Shown one piece after another: positions 37,507 to 46,953 of a stretch of DNA of 64,000 nt. This DNA comes from Pantoea sp. 18069 (GTDB taxonomy: Bacteria; Pseudomonadota; Gammaproteobacteria; Burkholderiales; Burkholderiaceae_C). The stretch is taken from NCBI RefSeq assembly GCF_902706035.1, contig NZ_CACSJA010000011.1, forward strand, positions 86,039 to 150,038. Reading direction: 5' to 3'. Each line of letters begins with the position of its first letter. The stretch's first letter is position 1. The notes under the pieces are model-generated. The model saw nothing but the letters and a program-made list of their open reading frames with translations. It was not told the origin of the DNA and searched no databases. A program made the position numbers and the translations under genes.

Positions 37507-38279
37507 CGGAAATCGTTTTTCCATGCACGCAATGCCGCAAGCACCTCATGGGCTTGCTGCGGGTGGATACGCGCGTCATGGCGGTGGGCGGCTGCGGCCA
37601 CCGCGGTTTCGCGCGTACGAAGAAAGGGGTTGATGCTGCGTTCCAGCACCATGCTCGAAGGCAGGGTCGGCCGGCCCTGGGCGCGCAGGCCCTGGCAGTG
37701 CTCCATGTGGTGGAGCAGCGCCGCGTTGTTTGGTTCCACCGCCAGCGCAAAGCGAAGGTTGGAAAGTGTGTACTCGTGCGCGCAGCACACCTGGGTGGTG
37801 TCGGGCAACGCGGACAGCGCGTCGAGGGACTGCTGCATCTGCGCCGGCGTGCCTTCGAAAAGCCGCCCGCAGCCGCCTGAGAACAGCGTGTCGCCGCAGA
37901 ACACCACCGGTTGGGGCATCGCCGTGGCGCTGTAGAAGGCCACGTGGCCGGCGGTGTGGCCGGGCACATCGATCACCAGCCAGGGGCCGCCGAGCGCGTC
38001 GACCTGGTCGCCGCCCTGCACGCGCGTCACGGGCTCGGGCAGGGTTTCGCGCGCCGGCCCCCAGACCGGCGCGCCCGTGGCGGCGCGCAGTGCCGCCACG
38101 CCGCCGACATGGTCCGCATGGTGGTGCGTGATTAGAATGGATTGCAATTGCAGCGCGTGGCGCTCCAAGGCCGCGAACACGGGAGCCGCTTCGCCCGGGT
38201 CTATGACCAGGGCCTGGCGGCCGTCGTGCAGCATCCAAATATAGTTGTCAGAAAAAGCGGGCAGCGGCAACAGGTTCAT
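37503..38279 (-). CDS. gloB: Hydroxyacylglutathione hydrolase (glyoxalase II)
   Basis: Hydrolyses S-lactoylglutathione to lactate and glutathione in methylglyoxal detoxification. 258 residues. Metallo-beta-lactamase fold with the dinuclear metal motif ILITHHHADHVGG (~50-62), VPGHTAGHVAFY (~105-116), CGDTLFSGGCGRLFEG (~127-142) and CCAHEYTLSNLRFA (~162-175). Its 3' end overlaps the start region of mltD, so they are co-transcribed. Its ATG overlaps that of the divergent methyltransferase; a TATAAT at 38295-38290 (minus strand) lies only 10 bases before the ATG and may give a near-leaderless transcript. Confidence 0.95.
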   Translation of the reverse strand: MNLLPLPAFSDNYIWMLHDGRQALVIDPGEAAPVFAALERHALQLQSILITHHHADHVGGVAALRAATGAPVWGPARETLPEPVTRVQGGDQVDALGGPWLVIDVPGHTAGHVAFYSATAMPQPVVFCGDTLFSGGCGRLFEGTPAQMQQSLDALSALPDTTQVCCAHEYTLSNLRFALAVEPNNAALLHHMEHCQGLRAQGRPTLPSSMVLERSINPFLRTRETAVAAAAHRHDARIHPQQAHEVLAALRAWKNDFR

Positions 38280-39057
38280 GAGCGACAAAATTATAGGGAT
38301 GCACCACTGGCTTGATTCCCCCACCGGGCGCTATCTGCTCGACTGGGAGCAGCAACGCTGCGATGAAGCCGTGGCGGATGTGTTTGGCTACCATAGCCTG
38401 CAGCTGGGCCTGCCTATGCTACAGGGCTTGCGCGCCAACCGCATGCCCCATCGTTGGCTGGCGCTCGAATCGAGCGCCGAAGCTGCGGCATGGGCGTCGG
38501 CCGCGCCCGTTCAGGCCGCAGGCGACTGGCCCGCACGCGCCGTGCTCGAACCGTCGGCGCTGCCGTTCGCCGAAGCCAGCCTCGACCTGCTGGTGCTGCC
38601 GCACACTCTCGAACGCACGCCCGACCCGCATGGCGCGCTGCGCGAAGTCGCGCGCGTGCTCGTGCCCGAAGGGCGGGTCGTGATCTGCGGCATCAACCCT
38701 GCAAGCTGGTGGGGAATGCAGTCGGCGCTCGCGCCGCGCAGCGCGCGCCTGCCCGATGCGCGCAGCGCCATCGGCTACTGGCGGCTGCGCGACTGGCTGC
38801 GCTTGCTGGCGCTGGATGTGCAGGCCGTGGAGTTCGGCTGCCACCGGCCGGCGGTGCAATCCGCGCAATGGCATCAGCGCTGGGGCTGGATGGACGCTTT
38901 GGGCGACCGTGCGTGGCCCATACTCGGGGGCGTTTACTGCGTGGTGGCCATCAAGCGCGTGCCGGGCATGCGCCTGCTGGAGCCGGCCTGGCGCCAGCGG
39001 CAAAAGCTTGCGGCGGCCGCGGCGCCGCTGGTCCACCGCAGCCATAGAAAAATCTAG
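38278..39057 (+). CDS. Class I SAM-dependent methyltransferase
   Basis: 259-residue protein of the Methyltransf_11-like group. A weak SAM-binding region is seen around [20 protein letters not shown] (~97-116), followed by the conserved [18 protein letters not shown]. The classic GxGxG motif I is not obvious, common in this betaproteobacterial family found between gloB and rnhA. Substrate unknown. ATG at 38278 overlaps the divergent gloB start codon; an ATG at 38299 ([10 protein letters not shown]) is an equally possible start. rnhA follows after 11 bases. Confidence 0.8.
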   Translation: MSDKIIGMHHWLDSPTGRYLLDWEQQRCDEAVADVFGYHSLQLGLPMLQGLRANRMPHRWLALESSAEAAAWASAAPVQAAGDWPARAVLEPSALPFAEASLDLLVLPHTLERTPDPHGALREVARVLVPEGRVVICGINPASWWGMQSALAPRSARLPDARSAIGYWRLRDWLRLLALDVQAVEFGCHRPAVQSAQWHQRWGWMDALGDRAWPILGGVYCVVAIKRVPGMRLLEPAWRQRQKLAAAAAPLVHRSHRKI

Positions 39058-39068
39058 AGGGAAAAACG

Positions 39069-39518
39069 TTGAATCAAGTTGTGATCTATACCGATGGCGC
39101 CTGCAAGGGCAACCCCGGACCCGGGGGCTGGGGCGTGCTGATGCGTGCTGGGACCATGGAAAAGGAATTGTTTGGCGGCGCGTTGGGCACGACCAACAAC
39201 CGCATGGAAATGCAGGCCGTGATCGAGGCCCTGGCCGCGCTCAAGCGGCCCTGCGACGTGACGCTGTTCATCGACAGCCAGTATGTGCTCAAGGGCATCA
39301 CCGAATGGATCCATGGCTGGAAGGCCAAGGGCTGGCGCACGGCCTCGAAGGAGCCCGTGAAGAATGTCGAGCTGTGGCAGCGGCTCGACGAGCTGGTGAG
39401 CAATGGCGGCCACCGCATCGACTGGCGCTGGGTCAAGGGCCATGCGGGCGATCCGGGCAATGAGCGCGCCGACATGCTGGCCAACAAGGGTGTCGAAAAG
39501 GCCCTGGGCCGTGGCTGA
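39069..39518 (+). CDS. rnhA: Ribonuclease HI
   Basis: Degrades RNA in RNA-DNA hybrids. 149 residues, usual length. Catalytic acids: Asp in [17 protein letters not shown] (~9), Glu in [10 protein letters not shown] (~47), Asp in [10 protein letters not shown] (~69) and Asp in NERADMLAN (~133). Start is TTG at 39069 with GAGGG about 9 bases upstream; no in-frame ATG precedes the essential N-terminal strand. Ends two bases before the converging thioredoxin-like gene. Confidence 0.96.
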   Translation: MNQVVIYTDGACKGNPGPGGWGVLMRAGTMEKELFGGALGTTNNRMEMQAVIEALAALKRPCDVTLFIDSQYVLKGITEWIHGWKAKGWRTASKEPVKNVELWQRLDELVSNGGHRIDWRWVKGHAGDPGNERADMLANKGVEKALGRG

Positions 39519-39520
39519 TC

Positions 39521-39844
39521 TCAGTCGCGCGGTAGTTTTGCGAGTTCCGCCGCCAGGCTTGCGCTGTCCTGGGGGCGCACGCTGCGCCCCACTTCCTGGC
39601 CGTCGCGCAGGAACACCAGCGTCGGCCAGAGCTTGACGCGAAAGCTGCGGCCCAGCGGCCGGCCCGGGCCGTCCTCGATCTTCAGGTGCCGTACGTCGGC
39701 GCGCGCGTCCAGGGCCTCGCGGATCAGCGGCTGCGCGCCCTGGCACCAGCCGCACCAGCCGGTACCGAACTCCAGCACCGCATTGCCCCGCAGGGCCTGA
39801 ACGTCTTGTGTGGAAGGGGCGAGGGGCTGGGTCTGGTAGGACAT
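39521..39844 (-). CDS. Thioredoxin family protein
   Basis: 107-residue thioredoxin-fold protein. Active site GTGWCGWCQGAQ (CGWC, ~35-41) differs from the CGPC of trxA; cis-Pro loop VKLWPTLVFLRDG (~70-82). No signal peptide, so probably cytosolic. CxxC with Trp could shift redox potential. Partner unknown. Start at 39844 chosen since upstream open frame (Ala/Arg-rich) shows no similarity. Lies between rnhA and a GGDEF gene. Confidence 0.88.
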   Translation of the reverse strand: MSYQTQPLAPSTQDVQALRGNAVLEFGTGWCGWCQGAQPLIREALDARADVRHLKIEDGPGRPLGRSFRVKLWPTLVFLRDGQEVGRSVRPQDSASLAAELAKLPRD

Positions 39845-39893
39845 GCAGTTTTCCTGTGAAATGGGAGAAGGCGCGGGCCGGCGCCCGGCGGCT

Positions 39894-41195
39894 TCAGCCA
39901 TCGCTGGCGTGGACCGCGCGGACCTGGTTGCGGCCCTCTTGCTTGGCACGGTACAGCAACTGGTCTATGCGTTCAATGCAGTCCGCCAACTCCTGGCCGG
40001 GCTCGATCTGGCCCACGCCGGCGGAAATGGTGATAGGCATGGGCAGCATGTCGGCGCAGGCCTGGTGCACCGCATGCCGGCAGCGATCGAGCGTAGAGAC
40101 GGCGCTGGCCTCGTCGCAGCCGGCCATGATCAGCAGGAACTCCTCGCCACCCCAGCGGATGATCTTGTCGCTGGCGCGCAGGCATCCAGCCAGGGCCCCG
40201 GCCACCGTGGCCAGCACCTTGTCGCCCGTGGGGTGGCCGAAACGGTCGTTGACCTGCTTGAAGTAGTCGATGTCCACCAGCGCCAGCGCCAGCGTTGCGC
40301 CGAGCGCGCGCGACTGGGCGACGGCGTTTTCGAGGTGCAGGCTGCCCGAGGTGCGCGTGAGCGCGCCGGTCAGGCTGTCGTGCTGCATCTGCTCGCGAAA
40401 GGCGCGCTCCGACAGGACCCGGGCGGTGATGTCGCGGACCATGCTCACATAGTGCGTGACTTCACCCTGGCGGTTGCGCAGCGGCGTGATGCTTTCCTCG
40501 CAATGCACTTCCGTGCCATCCGTGCGGCGGTTGACGAAGATCTCGCGAACGGGCTGGCCGTCCGTGAGCCGGCTCCAGAGCGCGGCATAGAACGCCTGGT
40601 CATGCCGGCCGGACTGGGCTACCGACGGCTTGCGGCCGACCAGCTCGCGCGCGCGCAAGCCGGTGATTTTCTCGTAGCCCCGGTTGGCGAATTCGATGAT
40701 TCCCAGGTGGTTGCAGATCAGCACGCCGTCCTCGGTGGCGTCCAGCGTGCGCGCGAAGATGTCCGACGAGGCCTGGGCCTGCGCGATGGCGCTCAAGTCG
40801 TGCTGCACCGAAACGAAGTGGGTGATGCGTCCGTTGCCGTCGCGCACCGGCGAGATGTTCCATTCGAGCAGGTAGGGCGAGCCGTCCTTGCGGTAGTTGA
40901 ACGTCGAGCCCTTGAAGAAGCGCCCTTCGGCGACGCAGCTGCGCAGCTCGGCGATGACTTTCGCGCAGGTCTGCGGGCCCTGGAGCATGCGCGGATTGCG
41001 CCCCAGCAGTTCGTGCGCCGCGTAGCCGGTCATCTCGCACAGCGCCGGATTGACATAGACGATGCGGTGCCCGTTCTCGACCGCATCGGTGATCAGCACG
41101 GCATTGAATGCCTGGTGTATGGCCTGCAGCAGCAGGGCCGGCAGGGCGTCAGGCACGCTGGCAGCCGGTGGCGAGGAGGGCGAGCGGGAACGCAT
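39894..41195 (-). CDS. PAS-PAS-GGDEF diguanylate cyclase
   Basis: 433-residue predicted c-di-GMP synthase. Two PAS domains: the first is LOV/NIFL-like (QAIHQAFNAVLITDAVENGHR, then NPRMLQGPQT), the second begins ~150 (ARTLDATEDGVLICNHLG). The LOV photoreactive Cys motif (NCRFLQ) is replaced by NPRMLQ, so a light response is unlikely. GGDEF domain has an intact active site RWGGEEFLLIMAG (~375). No EAL domain. The start at 41195 (MRSRSPSSPP) is a best guess; an upstream ATG at 41282 is in frame. Confidence 0.9.
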   Translation of the reverse strand: MRSRSPSSPPAASVPDALPALLLQAIHQAFNAVLITDAVENGHRIVYVNPALCEMTGYAAHELLGRNPRMLQGPQTCAKVIAELRSCVAEGRFFKGSTFNYRKDGSPYLLEWNISPVRDGNGRITHFVSVQHDLSAIAQAQASSDIFARTLDATEDGVLICNHLGIIEFANRGYEKITGLRARELVGRKPSVAQSGRHDQAFYAALWSRLTDGQPVREIFVNRRTDGTEVHCEESITPLRNRQGEVTHYVSMVRDITARVLSERAFREQMQHDSLTGALTRTSGSLHLENAVAQSRALGATLALALVDIDYFKQVNDRFGHPTGDKVLATVAGALAGCLRASDKIIRWGGEEFLLIMAGCDEASAVSTLDRCRHAVHQACADMLPMPITISAGVGQIEPGQELADCIERIDQLLYRAKQEGRNQVRAVHASDG

Positions 41196-41413
41196 GCAGA
41201 TGTTGTCGTGCCCTGAAAGGGGTGGCAAAAATGCTGCGCCACCCGAGGTGGCAGGGCAGCGCCCAGGGAAGTTCTGCTCCAATCATCGCGCCGTGTGCAT
41301 CTGCGGGCTCAGGCAGCAGCCCAGCCCATCCTGATCCGCCGCGCACACTTACCGCTCGCTTGATGCAGAGCTCCCCTTGCCAGATTATGCCGGTTCGGCG
41401 CTGATCTGTATGG

Positions 41414-42706
41414 TCAGATCGCTGCGTCGAACATCAGCACTTCGACGGCTTCGCCGGCCTGCACCGTGCCCTGGTCATGGTGCAGCACGATCAGTCCATT
41501 GGCCTGGAGCATGGAGCTGAGCACGCCCGAGCCCTGGTTGCCCGTGGTGCGCACCTGCAACCGGCCGTCCGGGCCCGTGCTGACGATGCCGCGCTGATAC
41601 TCGGTGCGGCCCGGGCGCTTGCGCAGGGTTTCGCAGCTGTGCGCCTGCAGCAGCGGCTGCGGTCGTGCGCGCCAGCCCATCATCTGCGCCAGCGCGGGGC
41701 GCACCAGCGCGATGAAGGCCACCATGGCTGCGACCGGATTGCCCGGCAGGCCGAACAGGATGGCGGGCCTGGCCCCGGCGTCCAGCCGGCCCACGGCCAG
41801 CGGCCGGCCGGGCCGCATCGCAATGCGCCAGAAAGCCACTTCGCCCAGGCGCTGCAGCAGGGGGCGCAGGTGGTCGGCGTCGCCGGTACTCACGCCGCCG
41901 CTGGTGATCACCGCATCGGCTTCGCTGGCCGCGCGCCGCAGCGCCGCCTCGAGCAGCGCCGGGTCGTCGCCCACGGGGGCGCCTTCGATGACGTCGACGC
42001 CCAGCCGGCGCAGCAGCGCGCAGATGGTGTAGCGGTTGCTGTCGTAGACCGCGGCGGTGCGCGGCGCTTCGCCGGGGCTGAGGATTTCATCGCCGGTGGA
42101 GAAATACGCGACCCGCAGCCGGCGAAACACGCGTACTTCGGCCAGGCCCAGGCTGGCGAGCAGGCCCAGTGCCGCGGGAGCGAGGCGTTCGCCGCGCGCC
42201 AGCGCCACCGCGCCCTGCTGCAGGTCTTCGCCGCAAAGGCGGCGGTTGGCGCCCGCACGCAGCAGATCGGGCGCGATTGCGATGTGCTCGTCCCCGTCCA
42301 GCGTGACGAGCTCCTGCGGCACGACGGTGTCCAGGTCCGGCGGCATGACGGCGCCGGTCATGATGCGCAGGCATTCGCCGGACGCAAGCGCCCCCTGCCA
42401 GGTGGCGCCCGCATGCGCGCGGCCCGCGACGCGCAGCCGCAGGCCGCGGCCGGGTTGCAGCGCGCCGCCGGCGAACGCATAGCCGTCCATGGCGGAGTTG
42501 TCGTGCGCGGGCACGTTGATGGGCGAGACCAGGTCGTCGGCCAGCACCCGGTCCAGCGCTTGGCCCAACGGCAGGACTTCGCTGCCCTCGGGCGCGGGCA
42601 GGTGAGCGGCCGCCAGGGCACTCAGAAAGCGCTGGGCCGTGGCCACGTCGAGGGACTCGGGGTCGTAGCCTTGCAGGCGGGCGGCAATTTCCGGCAGGGT
42701 GGTCAT
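41414..42706 (-). CDS. moeA: Molybdopterin molybdenumtransferase
   Basis: Inserts molybdate into adenylylated molybdopterin to form Mo cofactor. 430 residues. Family motifs SPINVPAHDNSAMDGYAF (~60-77), GEDLQQGAVALARGERL, YFSTGDEI, VITSGGVSTGDADHL (~265-279) and LFGLPGNPVAAMVAF (~320). Last in a moaA-mobA-moeA run on the minus strand and overlapping mobA by four bases, so translationally coupled. Confidence 0.95.
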   Translation of the reverse strand: MTTLPEIAARLQGYDPESLDVATAQRFLSALAAAHLPAPEGSEVLPLGQALDRVLADDLVSPINVPAHDNSAMDGYAFAGGALQPGRGLRLRVAGRAHAGATWQGALASGECLRIMTGAVMPPDLDTVVPQELVTLDGDEHIAIAPDLLRAGANRRLCGEDLQQGAVALARGERLAPAALGLLASLGLAEVRVFRRLRVAYFSTGDEILSPGEAPRTAAVYDSNRYTICALLRRLGVDVIEGAPVGDDPALLEAALRRAASEADAVITSGGVSTGDADHLRPLLQRLGEVAFWRIAMRPGRPLAVGRLDAGARPAILFGLPGNPVAAMVAFIALVRPALAQMMGWRARPQPLLQAHSCETLRKRPGRTEYQRGIVSTGPDGRLQVRTTGNQGSGVLSSMLQANGLIVLHHDQGTVQAGEAVEVLMFDAAI

Positions 42707-43338
42707 CGGGCGTTTTCCAGGGCGTGCAGCTCTTGCAGGGTATTGGCGTTGGCGAAGGCGCGCGGGTCGTCTTCGGGCCGGTCGAACGCCACGCTGATGC
42801 AGCGGTGCGCGCGCGCCCAGGTGTCGATCTTGCGCCCCCCCTGGGCGGTGTACTGCTGCAGGCTGGGCAGCAGCGCGGCCTGCAGCAGGCAGAAGACGGG
42901 CTGGTCGCGCCAGCGCGCATGGCCTTGGGCGTCGGTTTCACGGCCCGCTGCAAAAACGATTTCGGCGTTGCGCGCGGCAGCGGCACTGGCCAGGCGCTGC
43001 GCGAGATCGAGCGGAAACAGCGGCGTGTCGCAGGGCACGGTCAGCAGCCAGGGCGTGGGGCAGTGGGACAGGCCGCAGAGGAAACCGGCGAGCGGGCCCG
43101 CGTAGTCGCTGAGGCTGTCGGGCCAGACCGGCACGCCGAAGTCGGCATAGCGCTCCAGATGGCGGTTGGCGTTGACCAGGCAACTGCCGACCTGGGGTGC
43201 GAGCCGCTGCAGCGCATGCCGGGCCAGCGGCAGGCCGCGAAACGGCTGCAGGCCCTTGTCCACGCCGCCCATGCGCGCGCCGCGGCCGCCAGCCAGCACC
43301 AGGCCGGTGATGTCGTGGGCGCGCACGGCTTCAGCCAC
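42703..43338 (-). CDS. mobA: Molybdenum cofactor guanylyltransferase
   Basis: Converts Mo-molybdopterin to the guanine dinucleotide cofactor used by DMSO-reductase-type enzymes. 211 residues. GTP-binding [18 protein letters not shown] (~14-31), VNANRH (~55), and the catalytic-loop [12 protein letters not shown] (~106-117). Overlaps moaA upstream by eight bases and moeA downstream by four, a tight operon. Confidence 0.95.
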   Translation of the reverse strand: MAEAVRAHDITGLVLAGGRGARMGGVDKGLQPFRGLPLARHALQRLAPQVGSCLVNANRHLERYADFGVPVWPDSLSDYAGPLAGFLCGLSHCPTPWLLTVPCDTPLFPLDLAQRLASAAAARNAEIVFAAGRETDAQGHARWRDQPVFCLLQAALLPSLQQYTAQGGRKIDTWARAHRCISVAFDRPEDDPRAFANANTLQELHALENAR

Positions 43339-44467
43339 CGATGTAGCTCATTTCTATGCGCCGGCCGGGGCTGGCGCTGCCCGCCGGCAGGCTGGCGCGC
43401 AGTTCCGAATACTGGTCGCTGCGCTGCTGCCACAGCGGCGCGATCGCGCCGGCGAGTTCGGCGTCGCTGGCGCCGCCGCGCAGCAGGCTGCGCAGATCCC
43501 AGCCCTGGGACGCGAACAGGCACAGATAGAGCTTGCCTTCGGTCGACAGCCGCGCGCGGTTGCAGTCGCCGCAGAAGGCTTCGGTGACGCTGCTGATGAA
43601 GCCGACTTCGCCCAGCGCGGGGTCGTATTCGCCACTGGCGTTCGCATAGCCCCAGCGCGCCGCGGTTTCGCCGGTGCTGGCCGGCGCGAGCGCCACCAGC
43701 GGGAATTCGGACTGCAGGCGTTCGCGCACCTGGGCCGAAGGCAGGACTTCGTCCATGCACCAGCCGTTGGTCGCGCCCACATCCATGTATTCGATGAAGC
43801 GCAGGGTCACGCCCGTGCCGCGGAAAAAGCGCGCCATGGGAAGAATCTGGTCATCGTTGGTGCCGCGCTGGACCACCATGTTGACCTTGATGCGCTCGAA
43901 GCCCACGGCCTGCGCGGTCTCGATGCCGCCCAGCACGTCGGTGACGGCGAAGTCGACGTCGTTCATGCGGCGAAACACCGCGTCGTCGAGCGCGTCCAGG
44001 CTCACCGTGAGGCGGCTCAATCCCGCGTCCCTGAGCGCGCGCGCCTTGCGCGCGAGCAGCGAGGCATTGGTGGTCAGCGTCACGTCGGGCGGCTGGCCTT
44101 CGGCGGTGCGCAGCGCCGCGAGCTGCGCGACCAGGGCCTCGAGGTTCTTGCGCAGCAGCGGCTCGCCGCCCGTGAGACGGATCTTGTGCACGCCATGGGC
44201 CAGGAACACGCGCGCCAGGCGCGTGATTTCCTCGAAGCTCAGCAGTGCGCTGTGCGGCAGGTAGGTGTAGTGCTTGTCGAACACTTCCTTGGGCATGCAG
44301 TACTGGCAGCGGAAGTTGCAGCGGTCGGTCACGCTGATGCGCAGATCACGCAGCGGCCGGCCCAGCTGGTCGCGCAAATGACCGGTGGGGGAGACGGAGA
44401 GCCGCGGCACAGCCGCAGACAAGGCTGCTGTGCGCTGATCTACCAGGGGAATCACTCGTACAGCCAT
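43331..44467 (-). CDS. moaA: GTP 3',8-cyclase
   Basis: Radical SAM enzyme for the first step of molybdopterin synthesis, 378 residues. N-terminal 4Fe-4S motif [11 protein letters not shown] (~52-62), SAM motif [10 protein letters not shown] (~105), C-terminal cluster Cys in [11 protein letters not shown] and YLCLF, and the essential C-terminal Gly-Gly (SYIGG). It has a ~40-residue N-terminal extension before [12 protein letters not shown]. First gene of the moaA-mobA-moeA operon; the start is not backed by a strong ribosome-binding site. Confidence 0.95.
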   Translation of the reverse strand: MAVRVIPLVDQRTAALSAAVPRLSVSPTGHLRDQLGRPLRDLRISVTDRCNFRCQYCMPKEVFDKHYTYLPHSALLSFEEITRLARVFLAHGVHKIRLTGGEPLLRKNLEALVAQLAALRTAEGQPPDVTLTTNASLLARKARALRDAGLSRLTVSLDALDDAVFRRMNDVDFAVTDVLGGIETAQAVGFERIKVNMVVQRGTNDDQILPMARFFRGTGVTLRFIEYMDVGATNGWCMDEVLPSAQVRERLQSEFPLVALAPASTGETAARWGYANASGEYDPALGEVGFISSVTEAFCGDCNRARLSTEGKLYLCLFASQGWDLRSLLRGGASDAELAGAIAPLWQQRSDQYSELRASLPAGSASPGRRIEMSYIGG

Positions 44468-44546
44468 GGGGGGTATTTTGCCGCAATCGGGGGCGGTCGG
44501 CCCGGGGGGGCGGCATGCCCCGGTGGGCACCGGGGCCAGTGCGGCC

Positions 44547-45134
44547 TCAGACGACGGACTTCTGCGCCACCGGGCTGTCCGGGGCTGCGGGACGGGGCGC
44601 GCTCCAGTGCACGAACTGCGGGTAGTAGGCGGCCACGCCCGGGCCGTCGAAGTCCCAGCCCAGGCACTGGCCCAGGTGGCGCGGAGGCTGGTCGGGGTTG
44701 TCGCTGGCAAACACGTTGGGCATGGACTGGAACGCGGCCGTGGCCATGTTGAACAGCAACTCGCGCAGGTGGGTGCAACTCGCAACGCCGCCCAGGTGTT
44801 CCTGGATGGACTTGCGCCAGCCGCGGGACATGTAGCAGCCCACCATCTTCTGCAGCGCCGCCGACGCTTCGGGGCAATGGCCCAGGGGGTGGGAGTCCAT
44901 GGCCACTTCGATGGCCTGCACCTGCAGCGCCCGGTCGACGGTGGTGCGAATCCACATGTGGTGGATGGCCGTGCCTGCGGGAACCTTGCGGTTGCCCTGG
45001 AAGACCTTATCGGCCGCCTTGCTGTCGTGCAGCTCGCCTTCTATGTCCCAGAGGCCGTCGGGGCGGGAAAAGCTGCGGTAGCGCACATCGCGCAGGTGCT
45101 GGGGGGTGCGGTGGGGGATTTCGGTCAGGGGCAT
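44547..45134 (-). CDS. DUF2889 domain protein
   Basis: 195-residue protein matching what I know of the DUF2889 family: N-terminal [27 protein letters not shown], central [20 protein letters not shown] and [20 protein letters not shown]. No signal peptide or membrane segment. Function unknown. Lies between moaA and a Crp-type regulator on the same strand, 79 bases upstream of moaA; association with Mo cofactor is only positional. Confidence 0.8.
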   Translation of the reverse strand: MPLTEIPHRTPQHLRDVRYRSFSRPDGLWDIEGELHDSKAADKVFQGNRKVPAGTAIHHMWIRTTVDRALQVQAIEVAMDSHPLGHCPEASAALQKMVGCYMSRGWRKSIQEHLGGVASCTHLRELLFNMATAAFQSMPNVFASDNPDQPPRHLGQCLGWDFDGPGVAAYYPQFVHWSAPRPAAPDSPVAQKSVV

Positions 45135-45227
45135 CGTGGATTCTTCGAGGCGGGGCGCTGCGGTGCAGCTGCCGGATGCCTAGACCGTAGCGAACAATCG
45201 GCGTGCAGGCAAGCACCTGTGTTCGGC

Positions 45228-45992
45228 TCAGGGCAGCGTCGGTGGCGGCGGCACACAGCTCTCGCGCAGTTTTGCGAGGTCCAGGATTTCGAGCTTGCCG
45301 CGGTACAGGCGGATCATGCCGCGTTGCTGCAGGTCCTGCAGGATCTGGTTGGTGGTCTGGCGCGACAGCGCCAGCATGCGCGCGAGCTGCTCCTGAGACA
45401 GATTGAGCATGCGGCGCGACTGCGTGGTGTCCAGGCGCAGGCCGTAGTCTTCGGCCATGGTGACCAGCCGGCGCGCGAGCCGCTGCGGCGCGGCGAGCAC
45501 GGACTGGTCTTCGAGCGTGACCAGGGCCTGGCGCAGCTTGAGCGCCACCAGCAGCGCCAGCGAGCGCCAGTGTTCGGGGTGCTGCTCCAGCCAATGCTGC
45601 AGCGGCGCGAGCGGCACCTGCAGCACGCAGCTGGGTTCGGTGGCATGGACATCGTGGGTGCGCGCCGACTGGTCGAACAGCGACAGCTCGCCAAACCAGG
45701 CGGGCGATTCGAGCAGCGTCAGCAGCGTGCTGCGCGGGTGCGCACCGTCGCCGGCGCTGGAAATGCTCAGCGTGCCGCGCAGCACGGCGTAGAGTCCGCC
45801 GGGTGGATCGCCGCGCAGGAACACGGCTTCGCCGGGCGCGAGCTGCTGGATGCGGGCCAGCCCCGTGAGCTGCTGGGCCAGTGCCTTGGGCAGTTCATGG
45901 AACCAGCGGCCCGAACGCAGGATGATCAGGTGCTCGGGCAGCAGCGGGGAAAAGACGGGTGAGGGCGCTTGCGTCAGCATCACGACAGGCAT
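45228..45992 (-). CDS. Crp/Fnr family transcriptional regulator
   Basis: 254-residue regulator. N-terminal cyclic-nucleotide-binding fold (residues ~20-150) with the jelly-roll motif APGEAVFLRGDPPGGLYAVL and WFGELSLFDQSART; C-terminal helix-turn-helix with LNLSQEQLARMLALSRQTTN (~190-209) as recognition region. No Fnr-type Cys cluster, so not oxygen-sensing by 4Fe-4S; ligand unknown. Start placed at 45992 (MPVVMLTQ); 45980 is an alternative. Divergent from ppa across ~220 bases. Confidence 0.9.
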   Translation of the reverse strand: MPVVMLTQAPSPVFSPLLPEHLIILRSGRWFHELPKALAQQLTGLARIQQLAPGEAVFLRGDPPGGLYAVLRGTLSISSAGDGAHPRSTLLTLLESPAWFGELSLFDQSARTHDVHATEPSCVLQVPLAPLQHWLEQHPEHWRSLALLVALKLRQALVTLEDQSVLAAPQRLARRLVTMAEDYGLRLDTTQSRRMLNLSQEQLARMLALSRQTTNQILQDLQQRGMIRLYRGKLEILDLAKLRESCVPPPPTLP

Positions 45993-46210
45993 GGCGGTGA
46001 ATGGGCAACGCCCTATTGACGCATGCCTGCCGGTTTTCCTGACGCATGAAAACCCTGATCCTCCGGCTGGTCGAATCGACGCACGCGGCGCGCGCAAACG
46101 GCCGGCCCAGGTGATTTTCCACGGCGCGCGCGGGGATGTGCCGGGGCTGCGCCTAAAATCATGGCCAATCCCGCTGTGGACCGCTTCATTTCATTCAACT
46201 CACTACCATC

Positions 46211-46738
46211 ATGTCCCTCGACAAAGTCTCCCCTGGCAAGAATGCGCCCGACACGTTCAACGTGGTCATTGAAATTTCGGCCAACGCCCATCCCGTGAAG
46301 TACGAAGTGGACAAGGAATCGGGTGCGATTTTCGTCGACCGTTTCATGACCACGGCCATGCACTACCCCACCAACTACGGCTATGTCCCGCAAACCCTGT
46401 CGGGTGATGGCGACCCGGTCGACGTGCTGGTGATGACCCCGTTTCCCCTGCCCCCGGGCGTGGTCGTGCCCTGCCGCGTGCTCGGCATTCTGATGATGGA
46501 AGACGAAGCCGGCGTGGATGGCAAGGTGCTGGCCGTGCCCACCGCCAAGATCCTGCCCTCGTACAGCAAGATCGAATCGATCGCCGACGTGCCCGAAATC
46601 ACGCTGGCGCAGATTTCGCATTTCTTCGAGCACTACAAGGACCTCGAAAAGGGCAAGTGGGTCAAGGTCCAGGGCTGGCAAGGCGTGGAAGCGGCCAAGA
46701 AGGAAATCGTCGACGGCATCAAGAACTACAAGGCCTGA
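46211..46738 (+). CDS. ppa: Inorganic pyrophosphatase
   Basis: Family I soluble pyrophosphatase, 175 residues, splitting PPi to drive biosynthesis. Motifs: [16 protein letters not shown] (~29), [20 protein letters not shown] (~53-72, metal-binding Asp triad DGDPVD), and [17 protein letters not shown] (~137-153). Usual length. Stands alone, divergent from the Crp-type regulator. The following 215 bases hold no gene. Confidence 0.97.
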   Translation: MSLDKVSPGKNAPDTFNVVIEISANAHPVKYEVDKESGAIFVDRFMTTAMHYPTNYGYVPQTLSGDGDPVDVLVMTPFPLPPGVVVPCRVLGILMMEDEAGVDGKVLAVPTAKILPSYSKIESIADVPEITLAQISHFFEHYKDLEKGKWVKVQGWQGVEAAKKEIVDGIKNYKA

Positions 46739-46953
46739 GCCGCACAGCAAGCCATGGCCCGACGCACGCGCTTTCAGCCACGCCGCTCCAGGGTGGCGGG
46801 ACTGGCGTGCCCACCGGGCCACGGGCATTGAATTCACAGCGTGGGGTCAGCAATGGCCGCACGCTGTTTTGTTTGGGGCATCCGCCTGGGGGCGCCGAGG
46901 GGCCGCGCGCAGGGGGGTGAGGCAATGGCAAGCGTTCGAAGAAAGAAACACTC

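Noticed and set aside
40950..41000. LOV-type blue-light sensing by the GGDEF protein
   Set aside because: The segment aligns with the LOV NCRFLQ motif but reads NPRMLQ, lacking the reactive Cys.
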